Origin: Chloroflexota bacterium
Lineage (GTDB): Bacteria > Chloroflexota > Dehalococcoidia > JACVQG01
Reading direction: 5' to 3'
DNA: 50,169 nucleotides
Assembly (NCBI GenBank): GCA_016210545.1
Contig: JACQTY010000166.1
Coordinates: forward strand, 1 to 50,169
Below the pieces are notes generated by a model. The model worked only from the letters and a program-made list of their open reading frames with translations. It had not been told where the DNA came from and searched no databases. This document shows positions 1 through 7,677 of this stretch, one piece after another. The position numbers and the translations under genes were made by a program. Position 1 is the first letter of the stretch. Each line of letters starts with the position of its first letter.

Positions 1-103
1 CAATGACGGGGGTTGTTTGTTTTCAGAGCAGTAACCGCGACCAATGTCCCACAACCCCGAAATCCCCCTGTGTCCAGCAACCCAGGATATGGGTAAGGGT
101 CAG

Positions 104-117
104 TTTACTAAAGGGGG
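104..117. repeat. Copy of a TTTA-TAAAGGGGG dispersed palindrome
   Basis: This short element (TTTACTAAAGGGGG) lies in the gene-free first 155 bases. Related copies occur at 12021-12036, 13137-13155 and 28825-28844, the latter two being complete palindromes with CCCCC and GGGGG arms. It looks like a dispersed intergenic repeat; no gene was seen in positions 1-155. Confidence 0.45.
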
Positions 118-155
118 AGGCTCCGATTCGTGCGTGATGAATCGGAGCGGGGGAT

Positions 156-1412
156 TTAGCTGGTTTCTAGCTCCGCCAGCCACTCTCTCACCAGGCCCGC
201 CTCATCGTCACGCGTTGGCGCCTCCCCGTCCAGTTTGGCCGCAAGCAAACGGTCCAGCAACCCGCCGAGCCGCGGCCCAGGCGCCAGGCCCATCTCCATG
301 AGGTCGCTCCCCTTCAGAGATACCTTTACATATCGCAGCTTGTCCAGGTAAAGGCGCAGCTTCTCCTGCACCTGGGACGAGCCGCCGACCAGGGCGTTGG
401 CCAGGATAGCCGTCGGCGAATGGCCCCCCAGCAGGCGATAGATACCGCTGGTGCGCTCAGCGCGGGCCAGGAGCGGCAGCTTCTTCTTGACCTCAAGCGT
501 ATCCCGCATCGCCTGGGCCGTCTTCGCCGGGAAGCGTAACCGGGCGATGAACCGCTCAAGCCAAGTCGGCTCCTGCAGGTATGCCAGCAGGCACAGGTAT
601 AGCGTCGGCGAAGGCCCGACCTGTCTCGCCAGCCCAAAGCGGGCCTCAAGCCCCTCGTCCAGACCCCAGGTAAGCAATCGGGAGAGGGCGCCAACGTCCT
701 CCAGCCGCCACAACACCTTCTCCGGGTATGGCTCTCGCAAAATAAGCTCCAGCTCGCGACGCAGCCGGTCGGCGGAGATAGTGTCCAGCATGGCCACGTC
801 CCGCCGCATAAGCTCCGCTGTTCTCTCTTCAAGGCAGAACTCCAGGCGTTGCTCGTAGCGGACCGCCCGCAGGATGCGAGTGGCGTCGTCCACAAAGCTC
901 CCGGGGTGAAGAACGCGGATGAGGCGAGCTTCCAGGTCCTTCAGGCCTCCGTGAGGGTCCACCAGCTCACCTAAGGGTCCCGGTTCCACCTTGAAGGCCA
1001 GGGCATTGATAGTAAAGTCGCGACGGAAGAGGTCGTCGGTGAGATTGCCGGGCTGCACCACGGGGAGAGCGCCGGGGCGCGGGTACTCCTCGCGGCGGGC
1101 AGTGACCACATCCAGTACCCATCCCTCGGAGTAGAGCTTGGCCGTCCCGAAGCGAGAGTGGACCACTAACCTGGCATCCAGACCTGCCGCGAGCCGCCGG
1201 ACCACCTCCACGGCATTCCCTTCCACCACCAGGTCCAGGTCGAGGGTAGGCCGGCCCAGCAGAAGATCGCGCACCGCCCCGCCAACCACGTGCAGTTTGA
1301 CACCCAGGTCGCGGGCTATTTCCCCGGAGGCCTCCACCAGGGACAACATGGAGGCGGGCCAGCGCTCGCGGATGAGGGGCAACAAATCAGACGGTGGACG
1401 TGCTGTCGGCAT
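156..1412 (-). CDS. cca: CCA tRNA nucleotidyltransferase / poly(A) polymerase family protein
   Basis: Adds or repairs the 3' CCA end of tRNAs (class II nucleotidyltransferase); a poly(A) polymerase role cannot be excluded from sequence alone. The N-terminal head holds the signature GGAVRDLLLGRP followed by LDLDLVV, with the metal-binding DxD, and then RRDFTINALAF. The next segment (DPHGGLKDLEARLIRVL and DDATRILRAVRYEQRL) is the conserved neck that binds the incoming nucleotide. The C-terminal half is helical, as usual. At 418 residues it has ordinary family length. I chose the ATG at 1410-1412 because a TATAAT box ends 12 bases upstream and the 15-residue extension in front is not family-like. 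It is transcribed away from the rest of the window, downstream of the divergently encoded or unlinked protease. Confidence 0.93.
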   Translation of the reverse strand: MPTARPPSDLLPLIRERWPASMLSLVEASGEIARDLGVKLHVVGGAVRDLLLGRPTLDLDLVVEGNAVEVVRRLAAGLDARLVVHSRFGTAKLYSEGWVLDVVTARREEYPRPGALPVVQPGNLTDDLFRRDFTINALAFKVEPGPLGELVDPHGGLKDLEARLIRVLHPGSFVDDATRILRAVRYEQRLEFCLEERTAELMRRDVAMLDTISADRLRRELELILREPYPEKVLWRLEDVGALSRLLTWGLDEGLEARFGLARQVGPSPTLYLCLLAYLQEPTWLERFIARLRFPAKTAQAMRDTLEVKKKLPLLARAERTSGIYRLLGGHSPTAILANALVGGSSQVQEKLRLYLDKLRYVKVSLKGSDLMEMGLAPGPRLGGLLDRLLAAKLDGEAPTRDDEAGLVREWLAELETS

Positions 1413-1424
1413 AGCTTCACGTGG

Positions 1425-1430
1425 ATTATA
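1425..1430 (-). promoter_or_regulatory. -10 box of the cca promoter
   Basis: Perfect TATAAT on the minus strand, 12 bases before the cca ATG. The transcript would start about 5 bases before the start codon, giving an almost leaderless mRNA. No clear -35 box was found at 16-18 bases. Confidence 0.5.
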
Positions 1431-1597
1431 ACACAGAAGCACCGGCCAGGAAGACACGCTATGTCTTGGATTCCGGGGTATGGCCAGGACCGAACTCAGG
1501 CCGGGGCATTGGGCGACGACAGATCTTCAGCGCACACGGCCAGCCCGTGTTGTCTGGAGCCTTTCCTGGCGCGGCAGGTTGGCGCCGAGGTCGGTCT

Positions 1598-2755
1598 TTA
1601 CGGTGCGGCCAGGAGAGAGGGAAGGAGGTCTTTAATGGAATTGATGGATATGGCGAAGCCTATAGACTCAATTGGCGTGCCTGTTTTTCCCCGGATTACC
1701 GCCCGGTTCATGCCGATAACCTCGCCCTGGGTGTTCAACAGGGGGCCGCCGCTATTGCCAGGGTTCAGCGGGGCGTCTATTTGGATCACGTCTACGCTTT
1801 TGTCTCTTCGTTTCGCTGAAACGACACCTTTGCTCAACGACGCCTGACCGGCCAGCGTGGAACCAAGGGCGTAGCCTATTGCCAGAACCTCATCCCCCAC
1901 AGCCGCTTTGTCGCTGTCGCCGAAGGCCAGGGAGGCATCGTGCTGGATATTCAACTTTACTACGGCCACGTCTCTGACCTCATCCCGAGCCACGACGTCG
2001 CCGACAAAGGAACGGCTGTCCCCCACCACCACCGTGACCTTCCCGTCGGCGCCAACAACATGCGCATTGGTCAGGATATGCCCCTCCGAGTCAAAGAAGA
2101 AACCTGAGCCGCTTCCCCTGGAGTTCCTGATCCTGACGACACACCTGCTGGCCTGCGCAAAGACCTCGGCCGTTGTGAGTAGCCTCGGGGACTCCCTGCT
2201 ATTGGAAGACTGAAGGAGCGTTAGCTGGGACCGGAGATCAAGCACCTGCCGGTTGAGAGTCCCATTTGAGCCATTCGCCTGAGACAACTCAGCTTTCAGG
2301 CTGTCGATTTGGCCATTCAGGGCACCGTTGGTCTGCCTGGCCTCGCTCAAGTTGCTGGCAAGGTCCGACACATCCTTCCTGTACAGCTCGAAAGAGGTCT
2401 GCAGGCTCGCCAGTTGCTTCTCCAGGTCTGTATTACGGCCCTGCGCCGCCGACAGTTCGGCCAAGAGGCCGTCCCGTTGGGAAACGACCTCTCCCGATCT
2501 CCCCTGCTCCCTGGACACTTCAGCGGTGAGACGGGTGACCTCTGTTTGCTGGGCGGCAAGCTGCCTTTGAGTTTTGTTCAACTGGGACCGGAGTTCCTCG
2601 TGGGCATCGCTAGAGACGCAGGCTGAGGAAGCTATTACGAGGACACCCACGATGAAAGCCAACGCCCTCAAGGACGGCCTGTCCAGGCGGAAGGCGCCTC
2701 CGTGGCTTCCACAGGGCTGAGAACCGGTTATCGCAGATGATGATGTCATAAACAT
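1598..2755 (-). CDS. HtrA-like (S1C) trypsin-type serine protease, membrane- or lipid-anchored, with coiled coil
   Basis: Envelope protease of the HtrA/DegP type, probably for protein quality control. A hydrophobic stretch (RALAFIVGVLVIASSAC) near the N-terminus is either a membrane anchor or a lipoprotein signal with Cys at its end; the box SSAC is not ideal. A long Gln/Glu/Leu-rich coiled coil of about 130 residues follows. The C-terminal protease domain shows the triad: His in TNAHVV, Asp in RDVAVVKL and Ser in NPGNSGGP. There is no PDZ domain after it, unlike DegP, so the coiled coil may do the oligomerising or substrate presentation. Upstream Met codons exist in the same frame up to 2818; the one at 2755 leaves the signal segment close to the N-terminus. 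It diverges from glnB. Confidence 0.88.
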   Translation of the reverse strand: MFMTSSSAITGSQPCGSHGGAFRLDRPSLRALAFIVGVLVIASSACVSSDAHEELRSQLNKTQRQLAAQQTEVTRLTAEVSREQGRSGEVVSQRDGLLAELSAAQGRNTDLEKQLASLQTSFELYRKDVSDLASNLSEARQTNGALNGQIDSLKAELSQANGSNGTLNRQVLDLRSQLTLLQSSNSRESPRLLTTAEVFAQASRCVVRIRNSRGSGSGFFFDSEGHILTNAHVVGADGKVTVVVGDSRSFVGDVVARDEVRDVAVVKLNIQHDASLAFGDSDKAAVGDEVLAIGYALGSTLAGQASLSKGVVSAKRRDKSVDVIQIDAPLNPGNSGGPLLNTQGEVIGMNRAVIRGKTGTPIESIGFAISINSIKDLLPSLLAAP

Positions 2756-2925
2756 GCGGGTACATGTAACAGAAACATGCTTGGCGACCAATATAGCCGA
2801 AAGTCCGGGAAAAATCAAATCACTTACCCGAGCGGCCAGCCCGTAACCAAAAGTTCATCGGTCTGTAACATGTCTGAAATATTTCCCCGCTATTGTTGTA
2901 TATGTGTAAGCTGCAAAGAGGGCCA

Positions 2926-3261
2926 ATGAAGAAGATCGAGGCAATCATCCGCAGGGAACGTCTGGGACCGGTGCGCAAGGCCCTGGAGGCAGTCGGTTAC
3001 CCGGGAATGACCCTTACCGAGGTCAAAGGCCACGGCAGGCAGAAGGGCCGTCTCAACGGCCAGAGCGACACGGCCCGGTCGGAGTACCTGCCCAAACTCA
3101 AGCTGGAGATCGTAGTCGACGATGCGGAGGTGGCGCCGATCATGCGGGCGATCATGAGCAAAGCCCACACCGGTGAAATCGGCGACGGCAAGGTGTTCAT
3201 ATCCAGCATAGACACGGCAGTGCGGGTCAGGACTGGCGAAGAGGGCGAACAAGCCCTCTGA
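2926..3261 (+). CDS. glnB: P-II family nitrogen regulatory protein with atypical T-loop
   Basis: Signal protein that reads 2-oxoglutarate and ATP/ADP and controls nitrogen metabolism, acting as a trimer in the cytoplasm. The fold is plain: KKIEAIIRRERLGPVRKALEAVG at the start, GRQKG before the T-loop, the B-loop TGEIGDGKVF and a C-loop ending VRVRTGEEG. The T-loop is unusual: between GRQKG and LPK it is one residue shorter than in E. coli GlnB and has no tyrosine at the position equivalent to Tyr51, so classical uridylylation is not expected. I chose the ATG at 2926, which has GAGGG seven bases ahead, rather than the ORF opening 33 bases earlier. It sits 45 bases before glnA, the usual glnK/glnB-glnA pairing. 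Confidence 0.93.
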   Translation: MKKIEAIIRRERLGPVRKALEAVGYPGMTLTEVKGHGRQKGRLNGQSDTARSEYLPKLKLEIVVDDAEVAPIMRAIMSKAHTGEIGDGKVFISSIDTAVRVRTGEEGEQAL

Positions 3262-3306
3262 GACCCGAGACCCGCTTATCGCGGCAGCAATAAGAGGAGG
3301 CAAACA

Positions 3307-4773
3307 GTGACAACCACCAAGGGACCCGCCAGGAGGACGTCCAGAGACGTCCTGCAGTTGGTGGAAAGCAAGAACCTGCGCATGGTGGACCTCAAGTTCA
3401 TCGACCTTCCCGGGACATGGCAGCATTTCTCCATCCCGGCGACGGAGTTGAGCGAGGACCTGTTCACGGAAGGCATCGGGTTCGACGGCTCCAGCATCCG
3501 CGGGTTCCAGAAGATACACGAGAGCGACATGCTCCTGTTCCCCGACCCGACAACGGCCATTGTAGACGTGGGCTGCGACATGCCCACACTGAGCCTGGTG
3601 TGCAATGTCAAGGACCCGATGACCGGCCAGCCGTACAGTCGCGACCCCAGGTATGTGGCCCAGAAGGCGGAAGCCTACCTCAAGTCTACGGGCCTCGCCG
3701 ACGTTAGCTACTGGGGGCCGGAGCTGGAGCACTTCATATTCAGCAGCATCTCCTTCGACCAGACCAGCCACAGCGGCTACTATTTCATAGACTCCGAAGA
3801 GGGTATCTGGAACTCCGGCGAACAGGGCAACAAGAACTCAACCAACGGCCATGACCGCAACCTGGGCTACAGGCCACGCCACAAGGAAGGCTACTTCCCC
3901 GTCCCACCCATCGACAAGCTACAGGACCTGCGCTCAGAGATTGCCCTCAAGATGATAGACTCGGGCATCAACATCGAGGTGCATCACCACGAGGTGGCCA
4001 CCGCCGGTCAGGTAGAGCTGGACATGCGCTATGATACGCTGACCAAGATGGCCGACAATGTCCTGCTATTCAAATACATAACAAAGAACATGTGCCTGAA
4101 AAAGGGGTACACGGCGACATTCATGCCTAAGCCGCTGTTCCAGGATAATGGCTCCGGTATGCACGTCCATCAGAGCCTGTGGAAGAATGGCGTGAACCTT
4201 TTCTACGACGCCAAGGGCTACGCCCAGATCAGCCAGTTAGCCAAACACTACATCGCGGGGTTGCTGGCTCACTCGCCGGCTCTTCTGGCCCTGGCCGCCC
4301 CAACCACCAACTCTTATCGCCGCCTGGTGCCGGGCTACGAGGCCCCCATCAACCTGGTGTACTCGCAGCGCAACCGGAGCGCCTGTGTGCGCATCCCCAT
4401 GTATTCCACCAATCCCAAGACCAAGCGCATCGAGTACCGTTGCCCGGACGCCACGTCCAACCCTTACCTGGCCCTCCCGGCGATGCTCATGGCCGGCCTC
4501 GATGGCATCAAGAGAAAACTGGACCCGGGCACGCCGATAGATAAGGATATCTACGAGTTGCCGCCCGAGGAGAAGGCCAAGATCAAGTCCACGCCCGGTT
4601 CCCTGGGCGAGGTGCTGGACGCCCTGGAGAAGGACCATGCCTTCCTGCTGGAGGGCGGGGTCTTCACGCCGGACCTTATCGAGACCTGGATTGAGTACAA
4701 AAGGAAGAACGAGATGCAGCAGGTGGCCCTGCGGCCGCACCCGTACGAGTTCTACCTTTACTACGACGCCTAG
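3307..4773 (+). CDS. glnA: Glutamine synthetase type I
   Basis: Makes glutamine from glutamate and ammonia with ATP; dodecameric cytoplasmic enzyme. The protein starts at GTG with GGAGG nine bases ahead. The N-terminal beta-grasp domain contains GFDGSSIRGF, and the catalytic domain shows EVHHHEVATAGQVE (metal-binding Glu/His), the NGSGMHVHQSL loop, the ATP-binding segment PTTNSYRRLVPGYEAP, and RIEYRCPDATSNPYLA. A tyrosine in IYELPPEE, near residue 413, matches the adenylylation site NLYDLPPEE of GSI-beta enzymes, so covalent control by GlnE is possible. At 488 residues it is slightly longer than E. coli GlnA. It is the last gene of the glnB-glnA pair and is followed at once by a strong terminator. 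Confidence 0.97.
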   Translation: MTTTKGPARRTSRDVLQLVESKNLRMVDLKFIDLPGTWQHFSIPATELSEDLFTEGIGFDGSSIRGFQKIHESDMLLFPDPTTAIVDVGCDMPTLSLVCNVKDPMTGQPYSRDPRYVAQKAEAYLKSTGLADVSYWGPELEHFIFSSISFDQTSHSGYYFIDSEEGIWNSGEQGNKNSTNGHDRNLGYRPRHKEGYFPVPPIDKLQDLRSEIALKMIDSGINIEVHHHEVATAGQVELDMRYDTLTKMADNVLLFKYITKNMCLKKGYTATFMPKPLFQDNGSGMHVHQSLWKNGVNLFYDAKGYAQISQLAKHYIAGLLAHSPALLALAAPTTNSYRRLVPGYEAPINLVYSQRNRSACVRIPMYSTNPKTKRIEYRCPDATSNPYLALPAMLMAGLDGIKRKLDPGTPIDKDIYELPPEEKAKIKSTPGSLGEVLDALEKDHAFLLEGGVFTPDLIETWIEYKRKNEMQQVALRPHPYEFYLYYDA

Positions 4774-4792
4774 ACCAGGGTAACTGAAGGTT

Positions 4793-4843
4793 GTCATGAC
4801 CGGGGCCGTCCCCGATTGAACCGGGGGCGGCCCCGATCATGAC
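4793..4843 (+). terminator. Strong hairpin terminator of glnB-glnA
   Basis: Long inverted repeat: GTCATGA then CGGGGCCG/CCCCG pairs across a short loop with CGGGG/CGGCCCCG and TCATGAC. It begins 20 bases after the glnA stop and is followed by a T-rich run (CTCTTCTTTT). Confidence 0.85.
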
Positions 4844-5072
4844 GTGTTAACTCTTCTTTTCGGGCTTGGCGGCTGGAGTGGAGCATGCTTTTAGGCCACG
4901 GCGATCAACGCCAAAAGGCCAGACGCATCGCCATCCGTGTCTGCAGATACGGGCCGCCTTTCAAACTCAGAGTTTCAATTTGCACGCCGTTGCATGGGGC
5001 TAACCCAGCCATCTGAACGTGGAATGCACCCCGTAAGGGCGGGTTTGAACCTCCCCGACCACATTGCTCCGC
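4844..5072. other. Gene-free stretch with several small inverted repeats
   Basis: Lies between the glnA terminator and the next promoter. On the minus strand it contains small hairpins (AAACTC-T-GAGTTT near 4965-4978, CCGT-ACGG near 4936-4953) and a T-arm-like string GGTTCAAACC near 5042-5051, but no cloverleaf can be drawn. It could be an unrecognised structured RNA or simply spacer. I cannot assign it. Confidence 0.25.
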
Positions 5073-5101
5073 TTGCGATAAGCGCCTGACCCCTGTATGA
5101 T
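5073..5101 (+). promoter_or_regulatory. Sigma-70-like promoter for the membrane protein / MBL pair
   Basis: TTGCGA (5073-5078), a 17-base spacer and TATGAT (5096-5101). Transcription would start near 5108, some 20-50 bases before the possible start codons of the next gene. Confidence 0.5.
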
Positions 5102-5160
5102 AAACGCGGGGGGCAAAACCTCTTTCTGTGGGCAGTAAGAGCCACCCTGCTGGTGTACAC

Positions 5161-5688
5161 ATGGGCATTAGACGGTTTCTGAAGGGCAGCCACCGGCTCC
5201 GCCGGCTGCTCAGGGTCAAGACCAAGGGCCGGGCCTTCGCTGTCCTGGTCATAGTCGTCAGCATTGTCCTGGGGTACGTCTTCTTTCTCGCTAGCTGGCT
5301 TTCCGGGTTCTTCATAGCCAAGTGGCTATCTGGCCGAGACACGGGCAAACGGGGGATAGTGCCTTCCATCAAGCTGCCCCTGGGCCGCTACAGGCTCCAT
5401 CTGCACCACTGGTTCATATCATCGGTGTTAATGGCATGCACACTCATCGTGGGAGGCCTGGCCATCCCCGGGCAACTGTTCTACGGGATTGCCGCGGGAA
5501 TAACGTTCCAGGGGATCTACTCCTATAGAGACTGGCATACTATCATTGTACGACAGGTCAAGCGGACCGACGCCTCCATGCAGTCCATAACAAGCGGGCC
5601 GGGGCCGGGTCCAGCCCGCCACACGGACGTCTTCGCCGGGAACGCCCCCTCGCTCGTCGAAGGAGATAACGCTGACCATCCTGCATAA
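5161..5688 (+). CDS. Small integral membrane protein, function unknown
   Basis: I do not recognise this protein. It has a basic N-terminus (GIRRFLKG, RLRRLLRVKTKGR), a strong hydrophobic segment around AVLVIVVSIVLGYVFFLASW, then an amphipathic part with HLHHWF followed by a second hydrophobic stretch (ISSVLMACTLIVGGLAI) and a third weaker one. The HLHHWF cluster of histidines next to a membrane helix could bind metal or haem. The C-terminal 45 residues are Gly/Pro-rich and probably disordered. The ATG at 5161 is used; a GTG at 5128 in frame is possible. Its 3' end overlaps the likely start of the MBL-fold gene, suggesting translational coupling. Confidence 0.6.
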   Translation: MGIRRFLKGSHRLRRLLRVKTKGRAFAVLVIVVSIVLGYVFFLASWLSGFFIAKWLSGRDTGKRGIVPSIKLPLGRYRLHLHHWFISSVLMACTLIVGGLAIPGQLFYGIAAGITFQGIYSYRDWHTIIVRQVKRTDASMQSITSGPGPGPARHTDVFAGNAPSLVEGDNADHPA

Positions 5689-6307
5689 CGGGGAAGTCCG
5701 TATCGAGCGCCTGGCCCTGGGGCCGTGGGACTCCAATTGCTATGTGGTGTCCGACCCTACCGGGAAAGACGCAGTCATTATCGACACGCCCGCCGACGCT
5801 GAAAAGATCCTTCAGGCCGTCGACGGCCTGGGCGTGAAATTCATCCTCATCACCCACGGGCATTCCGACCACCTGGGCGCGCTAAGCGAGGTCAAGGCGG
5901 CGCTGAACGTCCCTGTGGCAGTGCACCCCGAAGACGCCAGCCGCCTGCCTGTTTCTCCAGACATGATGCTGGAACACGGACAGTCGCTTCCCCTGGGCAA
6001 ACACAAGCTGAAGGTGGTCCATACCCCAGGCCACACGCCGGGCAGCGTCTGCTTTCTGCTGGCAGGTCACCTCTTTGCCGGCGACACCCTCTTCCCCAAC
6101 GGGCCGGGAAAGACCAACTCACCCCGGGACTTCGACGTCATCATGGAGTCGCTGGTGCATCAGGTGTTCGTCCTGCCCGGCGAGACCGTCGTTTACCCCG
6201 GCCACGGGGGGAGCACTATCCTGGGCAAAGAAAAGAAGCTGTTCGAGGCCTTCAGCAAGCGGCCGCGGAAACAGGGGTTGTGCGGGGACGTGGTGTGGAT
6301 GGCATAG
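5672..6307 (+). CDS. MBL-fold metallo-hydrolase (glyoxalase II-like), probable CTG start
   Basis: Zinc hydrolase of the YcbL/glyoxalase II type; the substrate, perhaps a thioester, is not known. The motifs are complete: THGHSDHLGAL (HxHxDH), VHTPGHTPGS, FAGDTLFP and VYPGHGG. The first ATG/GTG/TTG in frame is a GTG at 5744, but it falls after the conserved opening strand (RIERLALGPWDSNCYVV), which is clearly coding. The only good ribosome site, AGGAG at 5661-5665, lies six bases before a CTG at 5672, so I place the start there. The gene then overlaps the upstream gene by 17 bases. With this start the protein has 211 residues, normal for the family. Confidence 0.85.
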   Translation: MTILHNGEVRIERLALGPWDSNCYVVSDPTGKDAVIIDTPADAEKILQAVDGLGVKFILITHGHSDHLGALSEVKAALNVPVAVHPEDASRLPVSPDMMLEHGQSLPLGKHKLKVVHTPGHTPGSVCFLLAGHLFAGDTLFPNGPGKTNSPRDFDVIMESLVHQVFVLPGETVVYPGHGGSTILGKEKKLFEAFSKRPRKQGLCGDVVWMA

Positions 6308-6815
6308 GCGCAGCTTCAACCCAGGCAAGCCGTAACTCCCAAAGCATCGGAACCACCTGAATCCGCCATCAAATCCCTCTCAATCTCCCTTTTCCAAAGG
6401 GAGAGATGGGTTGGCCGCCTATTTGCCGCAAGGCGCGCGCGGACCAAGGTGCTGCACCAGCCAGGTGAAGAATCGTTCCGTTTCGTGAGATTGAATAGGC
6501 GGCGGATTTTGGAACCATGATCATCCTTGACAGATGGCCGAAACCCCCCATCCCAATTCAGCGGGTGAATCACCCTGACAATCGTCTATCACTTCCAACG
6601 GGAGAATGCTCGGCGGAAGACCCAAAATGGGGCGCCAAAGGCGCCAAGCCCCTTGGCAAAGTCTAAATCCGATGCATCCGGATTCCTCTTGAATGGCCCG
6701 AAGGTCTACCCTTCTGGCTACAGACCCTTCGCCCAGCTCAGGGCCAGCTCTCGAGGGCGCAGCCTTGAACCCCCTTCCTGAGGCTAAGACACAATCAAGA
6801 TAGCAGGAGACGCAA
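6308..6815. other. 508-base gene-free region with repeats
   Basis: No convincing gene. It holds a hairpin TCTCCCTTT-TCC-AAAGGGAGA (6384-6404) and patches of dispersed-repeat sequence. Open frames here (for example 6521-6856 minus) show repeat-like, low-complexity translations and lack ribosome sites. Confidence 0.5.
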
Positions 6816-7025
6816 ATGATCCAATTGCTATTCGCATTAGTCACGGTATTTGCCATCGGAATGCTGATAAGGTGGGGCGTCAGGAAGCGCAGGAAGCAGC
6901 ATTCAGCCGGCCCCGCTGCACCCCCAACCTCTACGGCTGCGCCACCGGCGTTCTGTCCCCAGTGCGGTCAGCCGGCCGGACCTGATTCCGAGTTTTGCGC
7001 CGGTTGCGGCTCCAAACTCAGATAA
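6816..7025 (+). CDS. Small membrane-anchored zinc-ribbon protein
   Basis: A 69-residue protein: one N-terminal membrane helix (IQLLFALVTVFAIGMLI), a basic stop-transfer patch (RKRRKQ), a Pro/Ala/Ser linker and a C-terminal zinc ribbon FCPQCGQPAG...FCAGCGSKL with two CxxC pairs. The ribbon would face the cytoplasm by the positive-inside rule. AGGAGA lies six bases before the ATG. It begins a run of zinc-ribbon genes; the next start is 20 bases downstream, so the two are probably co-transcribed. Function unknown; zinc ribbons of this kind often mediate protein contacts or regulate a neighbouring domain. Confidence 0.8.
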   Translation: MIQLLFALVTVFAIGMLIRWGVRKRRKQHSAGPAAPPTSTAAPPAFCPQCGQPAGPDSEFCAGCGSKLR

Positions 7026-7045
7026 TAATCCGAAGGAGCTGCCCG

Positions 7046-7624
7046 ATGTATTGTCCGAAATGCGGCGCATTAACTCAGGATGACTCACAATTCTGCCCTT
7101 CGTGCGGGGCCCCGGTTGCCCCACCCGCATGTCCCAATTGCGGACGTCCAATTAAGGCCGACGCGCGGTTTTGCGCCGGCTGCGGACAACAATTGACCGG
7201 CGGCCAGACGGCGCCGGGTCCGCGCCCCCCTTCTCCAGCGCCCGCAGGAATAGCCTCTGACCTGAAAGGGCTTGAGCCTGGAGAGGTTGTCCTGATGGAT
7301 ACCGGGTTTTTCCCGATAACCTATGTAAAGAACTTTGCCAGTTCAACCAACGGCAAGCTGTATCTCACCAACCGCCGGCTTGTTTTTAAGGCAGGTAAAC
7401 TCCAGGGGGTGGGCGGAGTGGCGGCGGGCGGCATCTTCGTCCCCAACCTGAAGGACGTCAACAAGTCGAAAGAGTTCTTTGCCATCGCCCTGTCTGACAT
7501 AACCGCGGTAGATACGGTATGGGCTGGTATAACCGTGAATGCGGCGGGACAGAAATATAAATTCGGCGGCATGCGCAAGACTAACGAATGGCAGGAAGCC
7601 ATCAGCAGGGCCATGAATAGTTAG
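7046..7624 (+). CDS. Double zinc-ribbon protein with C-terminal GRAM/PH-like domain
   Basis: A 192-residue soluble protein. Residues 1-50 contain two zinc ribbons (YCPKCGALTQ...FCPSCGAP and CPNCGRPIK...FCAGCGQQL), joined by a Pro-rich linker to a domain of about 115 residues (EPGEVVLMDTGFF, GKLYLTNRRLVFKAG, IALSDITAVDTVWAG, GMRKTNEWQEAI). The pattern 'GxLYLTNRRLVF ... I.L.DI..V' is typical of bacterial GRAM/PH-like domains that bind membranes or proteins. The start ATG has AAGGAG nine bases ahead; a longer frame from 6995 overlaps the previous gene and is not needed. Probable partner of the flanking membrane proteins, but role unknown. Confidence 0.82.
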   Translation: MYCPKCGALTQDDSQFCPSCGAPVAPPACPNCGRPIKADARFCAGCGQQLTGGQTAPGPRPPSPAPAGIASDLKGLEPGEVVLMDTGFFPITYVKNFASSTNGKLYLTNRRLVFKAGKLQGVGGVAAGGIFVPNLKDVNKSKEFFAIALSDITAVDTVWAGITVNAAGQKYKFGGMRKTNEWQEAISRAMNS

Positions 7625-7644
7625 TATTTCCAGAAACCCTTTGA

Positions 7645-7650
7645 TATAAT
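7645..7650 (+). promoter_or_regulatory. Extended -10 promoter of the large membrane protein gene
   Basis: TGATATAAT: a perfect TATAAT with a TG one base upstream, the extended -10 form, which can work without a good -35 box. It lies about 27 bases before the probable start codon, after the stop of the GRAM-domain gene. Confidence 0.6.
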
Positions 7651-7677
7651 ATGTAAAGTTGTTTGGAGAGGATGCGC

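Noticed and set aside
2890-3771. 293-residue ORF antisense to glnB and glnA
   Set aside because: Covers two unmistakable genes on the other strand; no family resemblance.
5036-5075. A T-arm-like GGTTCAAACC on the minus strand suggesting a tRNA
   Set aside because: No matching acceptor stem, D-arm or anticodon arm can be drawn in the flanking 80 bases.
6521-6856. 111-residue minus-strand ORF
   Set aside because: Overlaps the start of a real zinc-ribbon gene, has repeat-like low-complexity translation and no ribosome site.
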